DNA of 64,000 nucleotides from Lithospermum erythrorhizon (taxonomy: Eukaryota > Streptophyta > Magnoliopsida > Boraginales > Boraginaceae), in NCBI GenBank assembly GCA_019722365.1, contig JADFUC010000218.1, forward strand, positions 1-64,000, read 5' to 3'. The notes under the pieces are model-generated. The model was not told the DNA's origin. It saw nothing but the letters and a program-made list of their open reading frames with translations, and searched no databases. The translations under genes were made by a program, and so were the position numbers. Shown piece by piece: positions 22,851 through 36,420 of the stretch (the first letter of the stretch is position 1; every line of letters starts with the position of its first letter).

Positions 22851-24010
22851 CGAGTAATTGATTGCTTTTGAAGTTGTGGAGCAGTTGCAGTGATGAATCA
22901 TAAAATGATAAATTATAGCCAATAAAGAAGACAGGTAATAAACAAATGAAAAGTTGCCAAGATTAAGAGGCCTCAAGAATCTTGCATGATGACACGAAGC
23001 ACATTAGACATAGAACTAGGGCCCCATATGAACAACTAAGTACATAAAATATCTAGCAAATAATCATTATGACACAAATGGCACCACAAATAATATAAAG
23101 ATGACTACGCTAACTACTATTACGCACCTTAAAAATTACAACAGATCAAAGTAAACGAAGCAACTCCACATCAATTCAATTAGAAATTCGATTGCCAATA
23201 TAACGAGGAATGACATAATGTAGGTGAAGGGCAGTTTGAAAAATGAACAAAGAGAACAAAAAATTCAACATTAAATTTCAATATCCAACTTTCATCTCTA
23301 TTTGAGCTGATTGAATAATTGAAATTACCTCTTCGTAGTTACAATACCAAACAAGGCTTAATAATTTTTCAAGAAAGTAGTAACAGTAGTACACCCATAA
23401 AATGATAGTTTTGATTTCACAAGTACATCCTACTTTGACAAAATAAAGTTGGTGATTTGTGAAAAGGAAAGAGGCTTTGCTTTGAAGAGAAGTCGAAGTC
23501 TTTTCTCCAGCTGTATACATATGTGACTTCAAATTTTATCATATGAGACAACTAATTTGAAACAAAATAAATACACAAAAATTTGAGTGTAGTTAATAGT
23601 CAAATCAAAAGAAAAAGACGTATATATGATTTGGTCCCTTCCTATGAGAGTCATTGAAGTTATTACATAACTTTCAACAGTCTTCATCATCACACTTCCC
23701 TACCTCTGCAGTCTTAAATGGAAACTAAATACATAACTCAAGAATATTGTCCAGTGTGATTTTTACCGTATTGATTGACAGAACTTTGATTTGAATCGAG
23801 ATTATCGAGTAAATAATGAAGTATGTTAAAAAAACAAAAGTTTGGTATATTTTTCAAAAAAAATATTTTATATATTAAAAATTATTTAAGTTTAAAATTG
23901 AAAAACCCAACCCATAAAAAATCAAAATGTAACAATATTTTATAGACTAAGGAAGAGTCCATTACTGAAAACAAACAATTGGTTAGAGATGAACTAGCCA
24001 AGAAAATTAT
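22851..24010. other. Intergenic, upstream of the ARM gene
   Basis: AT-rich, without a supported gene. It presumably includes the promoter of the ARM gene, but no single element stands out. Confidence 0.4.
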
Positions 24011-24042
24011 TAATACAGCCGGAAGGTAATACAGCCGGAAGG
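24011..24042. repeat. 16-bp perfect tandem duplication
   Basis: TAATACAGCCGGAAGG occurs twice back to back (24011-24026, 24027-24042). Confidence 0.9.
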
Positions 24043-24743
24043 TATTACACGATCAATGTGGGACTGGGTCTCTACCACTTTTCTTCCAAATAAAAATCCT
24101 AGATTTGAAGTATAATAAACAAAGCATTTTTTATGAAGTTCTACCGAGAAGAAATTTCATGGAAATGAAAAAGATGAGCAATTTTTTGGAGCTTCAAACA
24201 GAACAATTATTCAAGTTTAAGCAAAAGAACAAACCTTCAAGACTAGGAAAGAAGAAGCTTCAAGCTAGTATCTCAATTTTCTTCTCCTCTTTATATCGTC
24301 TGAGGTAAATATGAATATGGTATAGAAGAAGTAATAAATTGGGTTGAAATGGAATTATTTACTTATTTATTTTCTTCCCTTTTGAGCTAAGGGACAAGAT
24401 ATCTCTCTGAGTCTTAAATCAGAGGATTTAACCAAAAAAAAAAGGAAGAATATTGAAGTTGAGATGCTAGAAACCATATACTAGGGAAGTATAATTATCT
24501 TGAGTGATGATGAAGTTACGTCGATATCTTAAAAGCAGTATAATTAATGCTTAATTGAGAGCTATCTCTTGGGTTCTTAAAAAAAATTATATGTTTTGTG
24601 ATTACTTAGATACTATATTTTAAATGAATTTTCATGTTTAAAGTGGAAGTTATTTCTTCGGTTCTTACAAAAATTCTTACAATTTTGTAAGTAATATGCC
24701 CTATTAGTATTAAAATAATATAATTTATCAATAATAATATTTA
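24043..24743. other. Intergenic
   Basis: A CAATGTGGGACTGGGTC motif near 24055 is the kind of sequence seen in plant repeats. The 67-codon frame at 24105-24308 shows no domain. No gene is supported. Confidence 0.4.
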
Positions 24744-24920
24744 CTATTCCCTTCATTCCATTTTGTTTGTCCACTTTAATTTTGCACAAAATTTTAAAGA
24801 AAATCAAATTCATTTTACATAACTCCATTTTCCTTCCACAAATTTGAACTAAAATGGACTAAATTTTGAAATTTTCATTTAAAAAAAAATTGGACAAACA
24901 AAATGGGATGAAGGGAGTAG
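24744..24920. mobile_element. Stowaway-like MITE, 177 bp
   Basis: The left end is CTATTCCCTTCATTCC then ATTTTGTTTGTCC. The right end is GGACAAACAAAAT then GGGATGAAGGGAGTAG, its reverse complement with two mismatches. TA dinucleotides flank both ends (24742-24743 and 24921-24922), the expected Tc1/mariner-type duplication. The interior is AT-rich and non-coding. Mobility would depend on a mariner-like transposase elsewhere. Confidence 0.9.
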
Positions 24921-24922
24921 TA

Positions 24923-25661
24923 ATATTGTAATACCATCATTTATAAATAATTGTATACACTAATAGTAAGTACGTGCTTATAAAAAATTTATAAGCAGTC
25001 AACTCGGATTCATGTGTTAAGTTTGGGAGTGTTAGATCAATACTACAATTGTATATTTTTTTTGTGTTTTAATTTCTAAGTCTTTTTTTTTATACTTAGC
25101 GATGATATTAATTCAAATATAAGAAAATATTACAACTTATGAGAGTATTACAAATTTGAGATTTTTTGCGAATTATTATAGCTAGAAAATAATGCTAACT
25201 AATGTACAGTTAGAGAATAATTATAAATTATTATAAATACAAATAATATATTTAAACTCGAATCCAGAAATACCTCTTGGTTTGAATTTTAAGTCTTGGA
25301 ATTTGAATTGATGTGTTACGTTTGAGGTGGGGTACGCGTGGACTATGGAGTCATTTTCGAAACATGGAGTTTAAATTGGACATTTTTTATTGAACAAAGT
25401 TGGAGTGAATGGTGGAGATCGAAATGAGAAAACAGAGGCTAGCCGTTGAGATAAGATGAATTTTGAAAGGGATTTCTCAAATTGTTTTATCAGATCGAGG
25501 GGAATGGCAAGAAAACCCATGAAGCATTTTGGAACACTTTACTTTGCTACCTGCACGTTTTGACAAGGAATAGAGTATTGGACTATTGGTTAGAGCGAGT
25601 TGGTCTTCAGATTATTTTTTCTTGATAGATAAAATAATGTTTGAAACAACATATTTGGGAA
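24923..25661. other. Intergenic
   Basis: AT-rich, no coding frame or recognisable repeat up to the gypsy LTR at 25662. Confidence 0.4.
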
Positions 25662-27442
25662 TGCAGGCGGTGAAAATTTATTAAATAAAATAAAATGATT
25701 AAAGGCGGCAGTAATTCAATTTAATGAAGCCACTAAAGTGTAACGTGGTAGGATTACCGATCGAACTAAGTAATTTAATGTAAAATCATGCGAGCAAGGT
25801 TTAGAAATTAAATCCTGAAATTAATTGAAGATTAAAATTATGATTTTCATATTAATTAACCTAATTTTAAACTTGAAATAGGGTTCACTTTAAATTCTGA
25901 GGATTTTAATAATAAATTGGAGAGTGGCAGAAATAAAATTAGTTTACAGACCAAGCTTGAGTACGAAATGGTGATCTGAATAAAATAATAAGTGGATTAA
26001 GGTATATTACCCGTGAATTAGGAAACGGGGCGCCCATATTCTTATTGCCGTGATCTCCAAACAAAAAATATTAAAATATTATTTTAATATTAAATCGAAA
26101 TGGTTTAGATGCTGTAATTCAACGATTAGATCGGGATCCACGCGAAAATAAGCCAAACCCAATCGGGAAGGCAGTATTAGTAAAATATAAATATCCCACT
26201 TATATTTCGAAAATTCCAATCCAGTCTGACATTCTCGTTCATAAAATACGAGAAAATATAGAGATGCATAACTTAAATTCTCTTGGTTAAATCTTTAAAC
26301 ACCAGAAACACCGCTTTGGTAGTTGGAAAACATCTCAAGTAGCCAAATAGAAATCAAGAATTATTGCACAAAGCGTAATAATTATTTGAGAGTCGAAAGC
26401 AAAATCATATGAATGGGATACAAATCTCTCGAGAATCTTGAATATTGAAATAAACTAAAAACACACGATTACTCATAAATGCGTATGGACACACGAAAAA
26501 TCTCGGGGTTTGATTCGTGAAGTTCGAGATATATGAAAACGAATATTAAGTCCACATAGTTGGATTAGGGGCGAGGAAAGCGGGTTGCTAAGGCCACTTA
26601 TGCAGCTCAGTCGATTATCGTCGAAGAGGTCAGGGACGTCAGCCCCATCTTGATCGTCAGCTATGACGATAATTTCTTAAAGTGGTTGTAGTATAAGGTA
26701 GAGCATATAGTGCTTCAAAACCCAAATCGAATCCAAATGTAGGCGAAAATACCGGCAGTGCGGCCAATTGCTAAGGCATTGTAGTATTTATAAGCTTGAA
26801 GTGAGGATAAATCTCACTAAGTCCCACTTTACACATCAATAAGCTAGTAAGGCCCCATTGTGGTACATGCTAGAAGAATATGGTATGAGCTTAAATCAGT
26901 CAGTGAGGTCGAGTCTCCATTTGGGTCACTCTTTATATTCTGTTGACGAGTTCTTGGAGCCGATGTAGTACAAGCGAAAGCGTCACGTTCTTGATAACTT
27001 GCTTGATATCGCTCCTTATGGCTGAAACTAGGGCTACATACCGAAATCAAATCCCATCAAAGACAAGTGTACGTATCAAGGCGCTAAGTGCTCACCAAAG
27101 GCAAGTAGGGGCCCAATTTCTTCGATCCTGAGAAGTAGTATGCTTGAGATATGCGAGTCCTAGGGAATATCACCAAGTCCCGCCCCTGAGTGAAGTAATA
27201 AATCTATTTCATGACTGAACCTTTGATAAGTCCGACAGCTCGAGTCGAGGCCAGGTCAAAGTCATCAGACCGGGACACATCCGGCCTCGTAAACCTCTTA
27301 TCGAGTCCGGCTCATGGAAACCTGCAAATCAAATCGAGACAAGTCGAGCTCGAGTCAGTAGGCTGAGATGAAATCCAATCCGAGGCTCGTACGAGCTCTA
27401 CTCCAGGGGCGAGTCGAGTCGAGCAAAATTTGGGCGTCTACA
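25662..27442 (+). repeat. Putative gypsy 5' LTR
   Basis: Starts TGCAGGCG and ends TTTGGGCGTCTACA, giving TG...CA ends and about 1.78 kb. The U3/R part has GTAGAGCATATAGTGCTT near 26698, similar to the GAGCATAAAGTGC repeats in the 3' region at 43140. A GAGTCGAG-rich segment precedes the end (27230-27430). Only the first ~110 bp have a partner in the window, so the right boundary is inferred. Confidence 0.45.
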
Positions 27443-29165
27443 TGAAATCGTCGTGGCGGCTTAGGAACTTATAGTTTGGGCCGGTGGATCTCTTCGATTT
27501 GATAAAACACATGCGTTGAGGAATTTTTTCACAAGTGCGTTTTATTTTGAACCCACTTATAATAAATAATAAAAAATTCTTCTTTGCGTTATAGTGCGTG
27601 GCGCTGAGGTGGGACTATCAGCTACCATTTGTCATTGCTCACAGCCGAGATGTTTCGAAGGGACTATACCGACTCTACTCCATGTATCGAAAGGATACTA
27701 CAAGGAGAATGAGTCACGGAAAGGCGGTCGTTAAATACGAGACCGGTCAGGGCGTTCTCGTGACCTGTTGAAGTCTCTTTTGCTAAGATACTGCCAGGAG
27801 CTATGGAAGCATAACAAGTCACAACAAGAGAAGTAAGCCCGAGCGTAGTGCCGGTAGGAACATAGCAACAAATGTCGATGACTTAAATGAATGACATCGA
27901 AGATTTAAGCAATTATGGTGATACATCGATCCTTTACTAGGGATCTACAATCAGTGCGCCTTATACACGGCTCTGGAACTTCCTAACTTACCCGATGTGA
28001 TGGTAGTGTGCCTTTTGGAAGAAGCGGATAGCTGGCGGCGAGGATGGTGAAAACTTGTTGCAAAAATGTAACATTAAGATGAGCTACATTGCTCGAGATG
28101 TTAGGAAAGATAGTGACCGAGCAAGAGCAGAACATCTGGCTGCTCTAAAACAGTAGGCGCTACGACCTCCCAAAATGGGAAATAGGATGTCCCGTATCCC
28201 AATATAAGGCACCAAGGTTCATCGCGAGGACAGCGAGGAGCGCGGTAGAAACTCAATCATTCAATAGATGGAATGATTCAGCAGCTTTTGAAGGAGGTAG
28301 GGGCAATAAAATATCATGAAGATGCAGGTCACGCCGTATACTGCACAAATTTTCTGGCGCCCGTATAGACAGTGAAGATTCCAAAGGGCTATCAAGCGCG
28401 AAGTCAATGACGATGGGCTGGGAACCCCAAACAACAATATAGCCCAACATTTGAGACTTGCAATATGTTGGGCTTGAAGGGGATAAGAAATGGTGAAGCA
28501 GTTCATTGTTCTTTTAAAAGAATGCGTTTGACTAGTACTATGGGCACACTTTCTGGCCAAACGATTGGGCTCGACTAAAAAAGTAGATTTCTCAACCGCT
28601 TCTTCGATTATAAAGAAGACAATTAGCGTGATGGAGTTAACTACTACAAAACAAAGAAAATAGAGCGATTACGAGCTTGTCAACCGTTGGAGAATGCGAA
28701 CTAAAGCTACCAAAATAGGCTCTTAAGTCATGGAAATACATCGACATGTTATCCAAGGCATGCCTTTGGGACACAGTACATTAAGCGAAGTCATATAGAA
28801 CCTTGACGGTGGCAAGAGCTCGTGATATGGAGCTCGTCGTTGCTGCTTGAGCAAAGGGGCGTCCTACGATTCTCAGAGCCTCTTATTGGAAGGCCAAATA
28901 TGAGCGAAAAGCTAAAAGGAATCTTCCAAGCTCGAGAAAGAAAGAAAAGCGCCTGGGTGACTTCTAAAACAAGCCAAGTTCATTGAACTAAGAAGAAGGT
29001 CGAAGGAGGACTCGACATAAAGAAAGAAACGTCACCACAGCTGAGGAGTTGCAAGAGAAGAATGTTCGCTCACGGAGTGCGATGTTCCTCGTGTTTGAGC
29101 TCTTGGAAGCAAAGCTGTAGAGCTCCCAAAGTCAAAGAGACCGAGGAGGCAAATAGGTGAGTCAT
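27443..29165 (+). pseudogene. Gypsy gag / 5' pol region, heavily broken
   Basis: The segment lies between the LTR and the protease fragment. It has no frame longer than about 100 codons. Weak resemblances to pol linker text include QFIVLLKECV (about 28497-28530) and MIQQLLKEVGAIKYHED (about 28270-28322). These are too short to assign a domain with confidence. GC content is higher than in the flanks, as expected for old coding sequence. Confidence 0.35.
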
Positions 29166-30120
29166 ATATTATATCATACTAGGAAGACCTTGGATCAGCT
29201 TAGCAGCCTTTGTCCGCAGCCAAACCGCGGTGCTTAAGATATTTCAAAGATGGGATGGAGAAAATGGTTAAAGCCGATGAAAATCAGTTTGCAGTAGAAG
29301 AATCCTACTTTGCTGATGCCAAATACTACAAGAAGAGTGCTGACCCGACCCTTGTGAGGGCAGGCGCCCCAGCGTGTCTCCATTCATCTAGAGATGTGCC
29401 TCGGCTTTACAAGAAGCGGAGAAGATCGTTTAGGCGTTCAAAGGCTTGACTCTGCCCTGCTAAACCCGAGGAAAAGGGGTGTGACACCAAAATTTTGTGA
29501 CACCTAAGAAGGACCCGAAATAGAGCATGGAACTATACGCGAACATGAGCTCGCCTTTGGCGCTATGATCGATGAGGACAAGCCATGGGATAACTACCTC
29601 CGAGGTCATAAGCAATACTGGTTGAATGACACCCAAAACATGATGAAGTGGAAGGATGGGCTATTTAGAATTCAACCACAGGGTTGGGGTATACACCCAA
29701 AACCACAGCTACGTGTTTTTAATCGAGGGTATTGACCCGCTCTGTAGCAAAGGTTGGAGAAAGAGCACTGCAAAGAAAATACATGAGGGGCGACCACCGG
29801 TATGCACGAGTTGGGGGAAATCACGGGCTCTAAAAATAAAACCAAAAGAAAATTAGTTATCCTAAGATTGGAGCCAAAAGTAGCAAAGCGCTGACTGACT
29901 GAAAAAATCTTTCTTTAGCGGACTTGGGAGATTGACCTCAGCCTATGGAGGAGCTACCCGGAGGAAGAAGAATACTGTAGGTATGTTTCAAGGAAATGAA
30001 GAACAAGATAGTATGCACACAGCGGTGGTACGCTACAGCCAAGAGGCGCATGAAAACCTCCATCCTTGGAAGGCAATGAAGAAGAGGTTCATGACTGACC
30101 TCGGTGCATATCGGTGAGAA
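29166..30120 (+). pseudogene. Gypsy (Tat-like) protease and downstream fragment
   Basis: YIILGRPWISLA (29168-29205) matches the ILGRPW motif that ends the aspartic protease domain of Tat/Ogre gypsy elements. A 79-codon frame follows (29210-29449, with FADAKYYKKS), then a longer mostly open segment (about 29490-29690, with DEDKPWDNYLRGHKQYW) and 29932-30117. None of the later pieces is a domain I can name. The fragment stops at the CACTA insertion. Confidence 0.5.
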
Positions 30121-30229
30121 AAGGGCCCAGCGTAAATGAAATATGGCCAGTGCGTTAATTCAAATATATGCACCCTAGGCATGACTACTCCTTAAAGGAA
30201 GTAGATGAACTGGAAACCTAATGGTATGT

Positions 30230-30256
30230 CGCTACTCTGATTTTGGCTAATGCGGC
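30230..30256 (+). repeat. CACTA left terminal inverted repeat, degenerate
   Basis: CGCTACTCTGATTTT followed by GGCTAATGCGGCG. Compared with the inverted right end (CACTACTAGAAAATGAGC, then AACGCGACA), CTACT and GC-AA-GCG positions agree. The second base is G rather than A. Confidence 0.6.
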
Positions 30257-30479
30257 GCCAAAAGCGTCCGCAGTATTAGGTCTTTTGCGGCGTTTCTATA
30301 AGCTGAAACAAATACAGCATATGGGCGTCGCTTAAAATCAAACGTCGCGAAATGTATACCTGAGCAAGTATGATTGTGTGACATTTAACGTCACCATCGA
30401 TGGAATAACGGGTAAATTTGACTAATAAACCGTCCCAGCATTACGCAGAAGTCGCGCACTTAGACTAGAAAATGTACTT

Positions 30480-31310
30480 AATATTAAGATAATTAAATTA
30501 TTCATGCATTGGGAAAATGGTCACATAATAAAACACACTTAATTAAGAAAATGTACTTAAGATTAATATAACTAGATTTTTAATGTATGTGGCGATAACG
30601 TCATGGTAATAAATATTAAATAAATTATTAAATTGATATAATAATAATGTATACGCCGTAATAACGTCACAAATTTTATATTAATTAATTAATTTACAAA
30701 ATATAATAATATTAACCTTTTCTTAAAAGCGTCCGCGATTAATATTAGATAAACCAATTAAATCGATATAATAATAATAATAGGCCGCGTAATAACGTCC
30801 ATGATTGTAACAATTAATTAATTTATAAAATATAATAATATTAAGCAGCGCCATAAACACGTCACACAGTGTATTAGATAAATAATTAAATCGATATAAT
30901 AATAATATAGGCATATAATAACGTCACGCTCTTGTATTAATTAATTAGACATAAAATATAATAATAATAACAGCGCCATAAAAAACGTGCACTAATAATA
31001 TAAAATAAATAATTAAATTATTATATTAATAATATGGGCCTTACGTAATAACGTCATGAACTTTAATATTAATTAATTAATTTATAAAATATAAGAATAT
31101 TAACCGCCATAGCGTCGCGCTAATAATATAAAATAAATAATTAATTCGATATAATAATAATAAACGCATGTATGCGTCATACTTAATATTAATTAATTAA
31201 TTTATAAAATATAATAATATTACTAACGAGATAAAAACGTCACATACTTAATATTAAATAATTAATTTATTAAATATAAGAATAAACAAAACACCTAAAT
31301 CGCGCGTATA
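30480..31310. repeat. Left CACTA tandem array, alternating 64-bp half-units (128-bp period)
   Basis: Half-unit A: TAATAACGTCAC ... TTAATTAATTTATAAAATAT. Half-unit B: CCATAAAAACGTCAC ... AATAATTAAATCGATAT. A-type ACGTC sites occur near 30660, 30790, 30918, 31047 and 31170, spaced about 123-130 bp, with B-type sites midway. The same dimer occurs, in the same orientation, in the right array (37260-38350). Confidence 0.85.
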
Positions 31311-31939
31311 ATGTAATAAAAAATAAATGATAGCTTTCATAATAAAGAATATTGTAAAAATAAAACAATAAACAAAATATCAATTTTTAGTAATATAAAC
31401 ATACTGTACATATATATGAAACAAAATGAATAAAAATATAAACATTATTTAAACATTGAATATGCACATTCATAATAAAGATATTAATTATTTTGATTAA
31501 ATATAAGCAACTATTTAAACACTTATTTTTCATACTAGAACCAAATAATAAACAAGTTAATATAAATAAAAAAAGTTAAGAAAAAATATAATATACCTCA
31601 ATCAAGTGTTGCTGAAAAAAGACAAGTTGGTATATAACATTATAATAAAAAAACTATGAAATCAATACATTAACTATGCTAAATCCATATAAAGAAAATA
31701 GAAGAAAACGAAAATTACCCATTTTGCGAAAAACATTTGAAGATGAATAAAATGGATTTGTTATGTTATATTTATAGGAGGAGATGGATAGATATTATCG
31801 AGATTTTTGAATTTTGAATTTCATTTTTATGCATAAGCATTCATGAGCAGCAAACTATAAAGCCTTTTCGACAATTGAAATTTTTGTCCCCAATAAACCC
31901 GACCGTCGCACAAATGTCCTTACAAAATTATGATATTTC
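31311..31939. other. AT-rich CACTA interior
   Basis: No gene or clear repeat. Position between the transposase 3' end and the left array suggests untranslated or intron sequence of the transposase gene. Confidence 0.4.
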
Positions 31940-32260
31940 GAAAATAGTATAGCGTCACGAAATGTAGAACAACATATTAATAAATTAAATCCTATAACGT
32001 CACAGAAACGACATAGAGAAAAAATTAAATCATAAAATACTTTGATATTAATAAATTAATTATTATAACGTTGCCAAAGCGTCATATGATATCTTTATAT
32101 TAATAAATTTAATCTTAAATGCTAAGCGACATAGACAAAAAATGAAATCATAAAATACTTTGATTTTTAATAAATTATTATCATAGCGTCGCAAAAATAT
32201 GATATCATATCTTTTATATTAAATAAATTAAATCGTAGAGCGTCGCGCGAAACGGCAATA
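31940..32260. repeat. Second CACTA tandem repeat family, about 117-bp period
   Basis: Units near 32008 and 32124 share GACATAGA-AAAAA, AAATCATAAAATACTTTGAT and TAATAAATTA. GCGTC / ACGTC motifs occur between them (31950, 31985, 32080, 32187, 32241). About 2.5 units. Confidence 0.7.
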
Positions 32261-32433
32261 GATCTGAAATTCTTTCCATCTGAAATGCAGAAACTCAATG
32301 AAACTCCTATGATAGATATGAAACTCCTTACCAATATTCCTCAAATTGTATAATACGTATATCCAAATAACTCATTTTTATAAAATAAATGTTAAATAAG
32401 TACATAATACATTATATTATTAGATAACGTGCA

Positions 32434-35400
32434 CTAATAATTCTCGTCATTCTCATCATCGTCATCGTCGTCCTCACTTTCTGCCTCATTATCTTCATTT
32501 GTAAATAATAAGCGAACGTCATCATGATAAATCATATTTTCCCGTTGTAAAGAATATTATCATTATCTAGTACTATTGTTGGTTGAGCGGGTATTAGCCT
32601 TTAGTTGCTCTTCTTCTTGAAGAACTTCGAGATCGCCCGTCTTCTTGAATATTAATTCGGAAATCAATTCGACTCCTTGCAAATATTTTTGATGCAACCA
32701 CCCGTTGAATATTTTTCTTATCATCAGGCCACGTAGTCGATGTGAACACTTGTTGTGCACATGAAGCGAGATAAAAATATCATCGTTATAGCCCTTTTCA
32801 CTTGCTTTTTATTTGCCGTTCGGTCTTAGGGTGCGCGTCCACCTCTTGAGTATCGGAACCAATGACAACTGAATAAGACAAGCGTCTGCCGTTGGCCAGA
32901 TTATATCTGACTCCATATTTCTTGAAGAACTCCGTATTAATCAAACATGCTCTCGCTATCGGTCTGAAGACCCTTTCACACAAACACCACTATTGTTGTC
33001 GACATTGCCTATACCGTTTAGATGTGTCGAAGTAGTATCCGTTTGTGTAGTACCCGCATGATATTGATTTCCGCCGTGGACGAGCGAGTAAATAGTGGAT
33101 TTGGTCGGCATTCTCCGTATTATGTTGCTTTAAAATATATATCCATGCATCAATTAGTTTATAATAATTTAACCACAACCGAAATGTAATATAAATGTAA
33201 TTTAAGTAGTTAAAAACTGTTATTAAAACTAGTAACTTACATAATTTCTGAAGTGTTGTATAAAATTATTATTAACCATTTGATCCCTTTGATTAGGAGT
33301 CATTTCAGGATAAGTGTCCTCAATCATATCATGGTACTCCCTACAGAAAATTATTGAATTACGGTAAATTATTAGTATTTATACATTAATGACAAATGAA
33401 TTTATCCAACAATTAAATTGTGTAGATAGACTTACACTAAATGTGTGCCGGCTTCGGTATTGCCTGAATGTACGTGTGCTTAGTTTCCCGCTCTTTATCG
33501 TTCATCAAAAATGCGCCTTTGACATGGTGGTAGAGCCGACTGGAGTGACGGTACAATGACAATCGTCCATAAATACACCTGCTTCTCCTCATCATCATTA
33601 TCTGGGTATGAATGCGCTTTAGGTAAAGTACAATGAAACAAATGATGACACCTCACTTGTAGTAAAATAGGCCTCATATATTGAACCTTGATATCGCCTT
33701 TTGACGAACCGTATGCTGTTCTTCCATGACCCCATTATTCAAACATATATATATTATGCCTTAACAAAATTAAAAATGCATGTAATATGTAAATTATTTA
33801 ATACTGCAACTCAAAAGAGGTACATCGCATTGGTAATGTCTGAGGCCAGCCCGTCAAAGCCTCATGCGGCAGAGTGAGCAGTAAATGCTCCATTCATCGA
33901 ACATCGGAGGTGGAAATATCTTCTACAACTTGCACAAAGTTTCCAACGTATTACGCCCAATGTCGGGCGTGGTCGATACGTAGGGTGGAAGGCGAAATGT
34001 CTCTGAAGAAGTGGCATAACTACGTGACGGTTCCACAACGGGTTTTGGTAGAAGGTCTTAAGCAGCGAGGGAATCAATTTACGAACAAGTATGTGCATGT
34101 AGTGACTCTTAAATACGAACTTGGCATTACTTGAACACCTTGCAAGTTGAAGCATATCCATCAGGCGTCTTTTAATTTTATCTGACCAAGCTACGGACGG
34201 CTTGTTGTTGTTTTGTGTCGAGTGTAAGTTGCTTTGGTTTGGCGAACTTTTCCGTTCCGTGTTGTCATGAACAAAGAAGTTACATATGTATGAACACAAA
34301 GATCCTGCCAGATGCCTCGATTGCCGCCGTTTTTCCGCCCGGCATCCGTCATTGTGAAGAAGTTACCACCCGTTGTTCTTTTAAGTTATGCATAAAATCG
34401 ATATTATGCACGATTTTTAGCTTAGCCCGATAAAGGCTCCCGAGGAATATGCTCTTCGTCGATTATGAGTTTGACCATAACCGTTGTCCTGTAGAACTTC
34501 GAACACGTTTGGATCTAGTAGGGACACCATATGAAATAACTTCAATCCTAAAACCGCCTTCTTTAACATATCTACCGAGGCGAGTCACATGCTTAAGCTC
34601 ACAGGTTGGTTCTTATATTCATGGTCATCGGGAGGAATGGGCGGTGACAATCAAACTGACTATGTTTTTCCCTCGCTTTAGCGAAAGGGCAGTTTTCTCC
34701 GTGATATGGACAAGATAAGCGTCCATGAGTACTCGACGACAACATGCCATATAATGGAAATCACTAATGGTCCACATCGATGCCACTCGAAGTTGAAAAG
34801 TGCATTTGTTTGTATGAATCAGTGTTAACACCAACCGACCAAAATCATTCAGCCGTACTTGTGACCTTAAAAACCGTCTATGCTCCTTGATTCCGGGCCA
34901 GGTATAATCAGAGACATGAACACATACGGCTCCTTCATACATATACCTGGAGGCAAATTGTACACACATATTATCACTGGCCAACAAGAATAACTACGAC
35001 CAAACTGGGCAAAAGGGCCCGAATCAGGTCGGTGCGCGGAACCGGCTTCTGGCGATACGTTCTTGGTAGTCGGGATAAGTAGCATCGAAATGTTTCCAAG
35101 CCTCACCATCCCTTGGATGTGACATCCATCCAGGCCTTGTCCTGGTCCTCTGGTGCCATGTCATATCTTTGGCGATTTGAGACATATATAGGCGTTTGGT
35201 GATCTTTTCAAAGGCAAATAAAAGCTTGACACCTTCGTGGAACACGTTTGAAGGTTGACCGTATGTAGGCTTATAACGAGGCTCAAGCAATGAGTGCAAC
35301 TTTTCCAAGTCTTCGTATTCTTTATAAAACAACATGCGATTGTTCACATGACATGAATCTTATGCTTGAAGCGTAAGGCGGTTCTAACACTTTCTTGGTT

Positions 35401-35560
35401 TCATAAAAATCATTAGGAATGGTAGCCCTCTAGTTAGAAGTCGGGGCGCTTTCTTGATTTCCTAACATTCTCTTTGAAATAATCTTGTGAAATCCCAGGA
35501 CTACGATTTTAGATTTACGACTCGGCGCCAATTATAACTTAGTGTAAGTGATGCGTCCGT
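32434..35560 (-). pseudogene. CACTA TNP2-type transposase, broken
   Basis: Read on the minus strand in family order. N-terminal: IPNDFYETKKVLE (about 35400-35450) and NRMLFYKEYEDLE. Core: the 107-codon frame 35024-35347 with MTWHQRTR, MSHPRDGEAWKHFDATYPD, then FGRSYSCWPVI, YNLPPGICMKEP (34867-35000), MWTISDFHYM and KKTALSLKRG-like text (34625-34800). C-terminal half: KSHYMHILVRKLIP (about 34100), a frameshifted FFRDLC-like block, LARPRRKS...NGYYF (33080-33120, DUF4216-like), and an acidic tail NEDNEAESEDDDDDD ending at a TAG (32434). Many frameshifts break it. TNP2 proteins cut and move CACTA elements by binding their ends. This copy is not functional as read. Confidence 0.85.
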
Positions 35561-36075
35561 CCACGTAGGTGTGTTGGCGTCACTCCGTCAAGCGAGTATT
35601 TTCTTTGTGAAATATTAGGATCTTAAATGACATCGGCCGTTATCATTATCATCATGAATCCACTAACACATCCTCCACCCGTATTCTCACGTTCATTGAA
35701 ACTTGGACCTACGCTCTTATCTCAATCAGCATTAAATTATTATATGCCATACTTGATAAACCCGTCTTTCATATCCGTAACAAAGCCATTTCACATATAT
35801 CATCTGTGCGCTTCGATCCAAAACATAAACATTTTTGCAGTTCAAACAAATAAATAACAAACATATTTACCACAAACTCCTTTTCTTTTACTCCTTCCGA
35901 GCAAATAAATAACAAACATATTTTTTTTTTTTAGAATTAGATTTACAACACAAAAAGTCAAACAAAAGTCAAACAAAAGAAATTAACCAATTCAAAACAT
36001 ATACTTACAATAAATCAACATGCATTACTCACTAAGTAACTTACAACACAAAAACTACATGTATAGGCCATAGTT
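35561..36075. other. Divergent intergenic region, A/T-rich part
   Basis: Lies between the TNP2 N-terminus (minus) and the G-rich block. Short AAAAGTCAAACAAAAG repeats occur near 35955-35985. The 76-codon frame at 35627-35857 (plus) has no domain. Confidence 0.4.
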
Positions 36076-36420
36076 GACTTTTTTAGAGAATGTGTTGACT
36101 TTTACGAAGTGGGTATTGGTAGGGGGTTGAAGTGGGTGTTGGTAGGCGAGCCGATGAAAGAGAAGAGGGGGAGGCGGATGAAGTGGAGTGCGGTGAGGGG
36201 TGGGGGAGGGGGGTCGAGTGGGCATGGCGGGGTGGGGGTGGGGGAGGAGGCCGGTAAGTGGGTGTTGGTAGGGGGATGAAGTGGATGTTACCAGCTGCCC
36301 GATGAAGATGAGGGGAGAAGGTCGAGTCGATGCAGGTGGGGGAGTGGGGGAGGGGGTCGAGAAGTGGGTATGGCGGGTGGGGGGTGGGGGAGGGGGGAGG
36401 TTGATGAATTAAGTGGGTTT
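36076..36420 (+). repeat. G-rich minisatellite-like block between the two CACTA ORFs
   Basis: Strongly G-rich on the plus strand, with recurring GAAGTGGGTGTTGGTAG-type units at about 36130, 36256 and 36361 (spacing about 105-126 bp) and runs such as GGGGGTGGGGGAGG. The G tracts could form quadruplexes. It occupies the divergent promoter position between TNP2 and the GRF ORF. Confidence 0.75.

Noticed and set aside
34449..34718. Plus-strand frame of 89 codons
   Set aside because: Antisense to the TNP2 transposase text. No independent domain.
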